A DNA stretch of 49,831 nucleotides from Anaerolineales bacterium (GTDB lineage Bacteria > Chloroflexota > Anaerolineae > Anaerolineales > JABWBV01), in contig JACKAX010000027.1 of the NCBI GenBank assembly GCA_020634875.1, positions 1-49,831 on the forward strand. The letters are read 5' to 3'. The position numbers and the translations under genes are program-made. The notes beneath the pieces are model-generated. The model was not told the DNA's origin. It made no database searches and saw nothing but the letters and a program-made list of their open reading frames with translations. Shown here one piece after another: positions 49,480-49,831 of this stretch. Position 1 is the stretch's first letter, and each line of letters opens with the position of its first letter.

Positions 49480-49831
49480 ATGAATACCTTACCCTCCCTC
49501 ACCATCCGCCCCCTCCAAACCCTTCAAGACGCCGAAGACTGCGAAGATTTACAGGTGGCAATCTGGCCCTCGCGCCCGGATAGCGCAGGATTTTCGATTC
49601 CCATCCATATGCTCATGGCGCAAATGGAACTGAGCGGTGCGGTGATCGGCGCGTGGGATGGGGACAAAATGGTCGGGTTTTTGTATGGTAGTAGGGAGTT
49701 GGACGATGAAGATCGTCTGTATCACTACTCTTGGTTAGCGGGCGTATTGGGGCCATACCGCCATCACAAAATCATGGAACAGCTCAAATACGCCCACGCG
49801 GAAATTGCCCGCACACAGGGGGCGTACAAAA
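49480..49831 (+). CDS. GNAT-related acetyltransferase, truncated by the window end
   Basis: The first 117 codons from the ATG at 49480: SLTIRPLQTLQDAEDCEDLQ, VAIWPSRPDSAGFSIPIHMLM, GAVIGAWDGDKMVGFLYG, WLAGVLGPYRHHKIMEQLK. This matches the N-terminal half of a COG3375-type GNAT protein. The acetyl-CoA motif V-x-GPYR-x-x-K replaces the usual G-x-G/A loop in this class. The gene is open at the end of the window, ten bases after the lipoprotein stop. Confidence 0.7.
   Translation, partial: MNTLPSLTIRPLQTLQDAEDCEDLQVAIWPSRPDSAGFSIPIHMLMAQMELSGAVIGAWDGDKMVGFLYGSRELDDEDRLYHYSWLAGVLGPYRHHKIMEQLKYAHAEIARTQGAYK

Overview
The window looks like a chromosomal segment of a member of the Chloroflexota, most likely Anaerolineae or a close relative. 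The grounds are inference from several signs. A secreted protein has a long Thr/Pro stalk followed by a C-terminal FLPVV-type tail. There are many hybrid membrane-bound sensor kinases. YvcK carries an N-terminal membrane anchor. A T-box leader sits in front of serS, and most genes are moderately GC-rich with Shine-Dalgarno sites of GGAGG type. No rRNA, tRNA, CRISPR array, phage or insertion sequence was recognised.

Layout. 1-3.6 kb (+ strand): a degenerate PAP2-like membrane protein, a sulfatase-family hydrolase and lgt. 3.7-14.4 kb (- strand): a sensor-kinase region with three intact kinases (two of identical length and architecture), two decayed kinase C-termini, a secreted Thr/Pro-stalk protein and a patatin. 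14.6-23.3 kb: mainly housekeeping genes, namely acnA, serS with a UCC-specifier T-box leader, ridA, lysS and greA with a leader attenuator on the - strand, plus a Trm112-like protein and a HEAT protein on the + strand. 23.5-24.3 kb (-): a PIG-L deacetylase. 24.4-43.4 kb (+): a Thr/Pro-rich membrane protein, two tandem M42 aminopeptidases, an AT-rich lipoprotein, an MttB-superfamily methyltransferase, a TIR-KAP fusion ATPase, an SRAP/HMCES protein, a HEAT-repeat membrane protein, an AlaX editing protein, a second patatin, a fused alpha-beta 2-oxoacid dehydrogenase E1, a PAS plus metallo-beta-lactamase pair, and a Na+/H+ antiporter plus universal stress protein pair. 43.5-47.4 kb (-): pgk, gap and yvcK. 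47.4 kb to the end (+): a GNAT, a beta-propeller lipoprotein and a truncated GNAT.

How it works together. The core genes cover central carbon flow (aconitase, GAPDH, PGK, the YvcK regulator, branched-chain or pyruvate E1), translation (SerRS, LysRS, AlaX, Trm112) and transcript elongation (GreA). The sensor kinases form a locally amplified family with no response regulator nearby. The TIR-KAP protein is the strongest candidate for an immune effector; it lies in a + strand run without phage-like neighbours.

Regulatory structure is rich. There is a serine T-box with a good promoter and terminator, a probable transcription attenuator in the greA leader, and a symmetric divergent promoter in which both start codons (yvcK and a GNAT) lie exactly six bases from overlapping TATAAT boxes, implying two leaderless mRNAs. 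Many spacers hold hairpins built from short repeated words.
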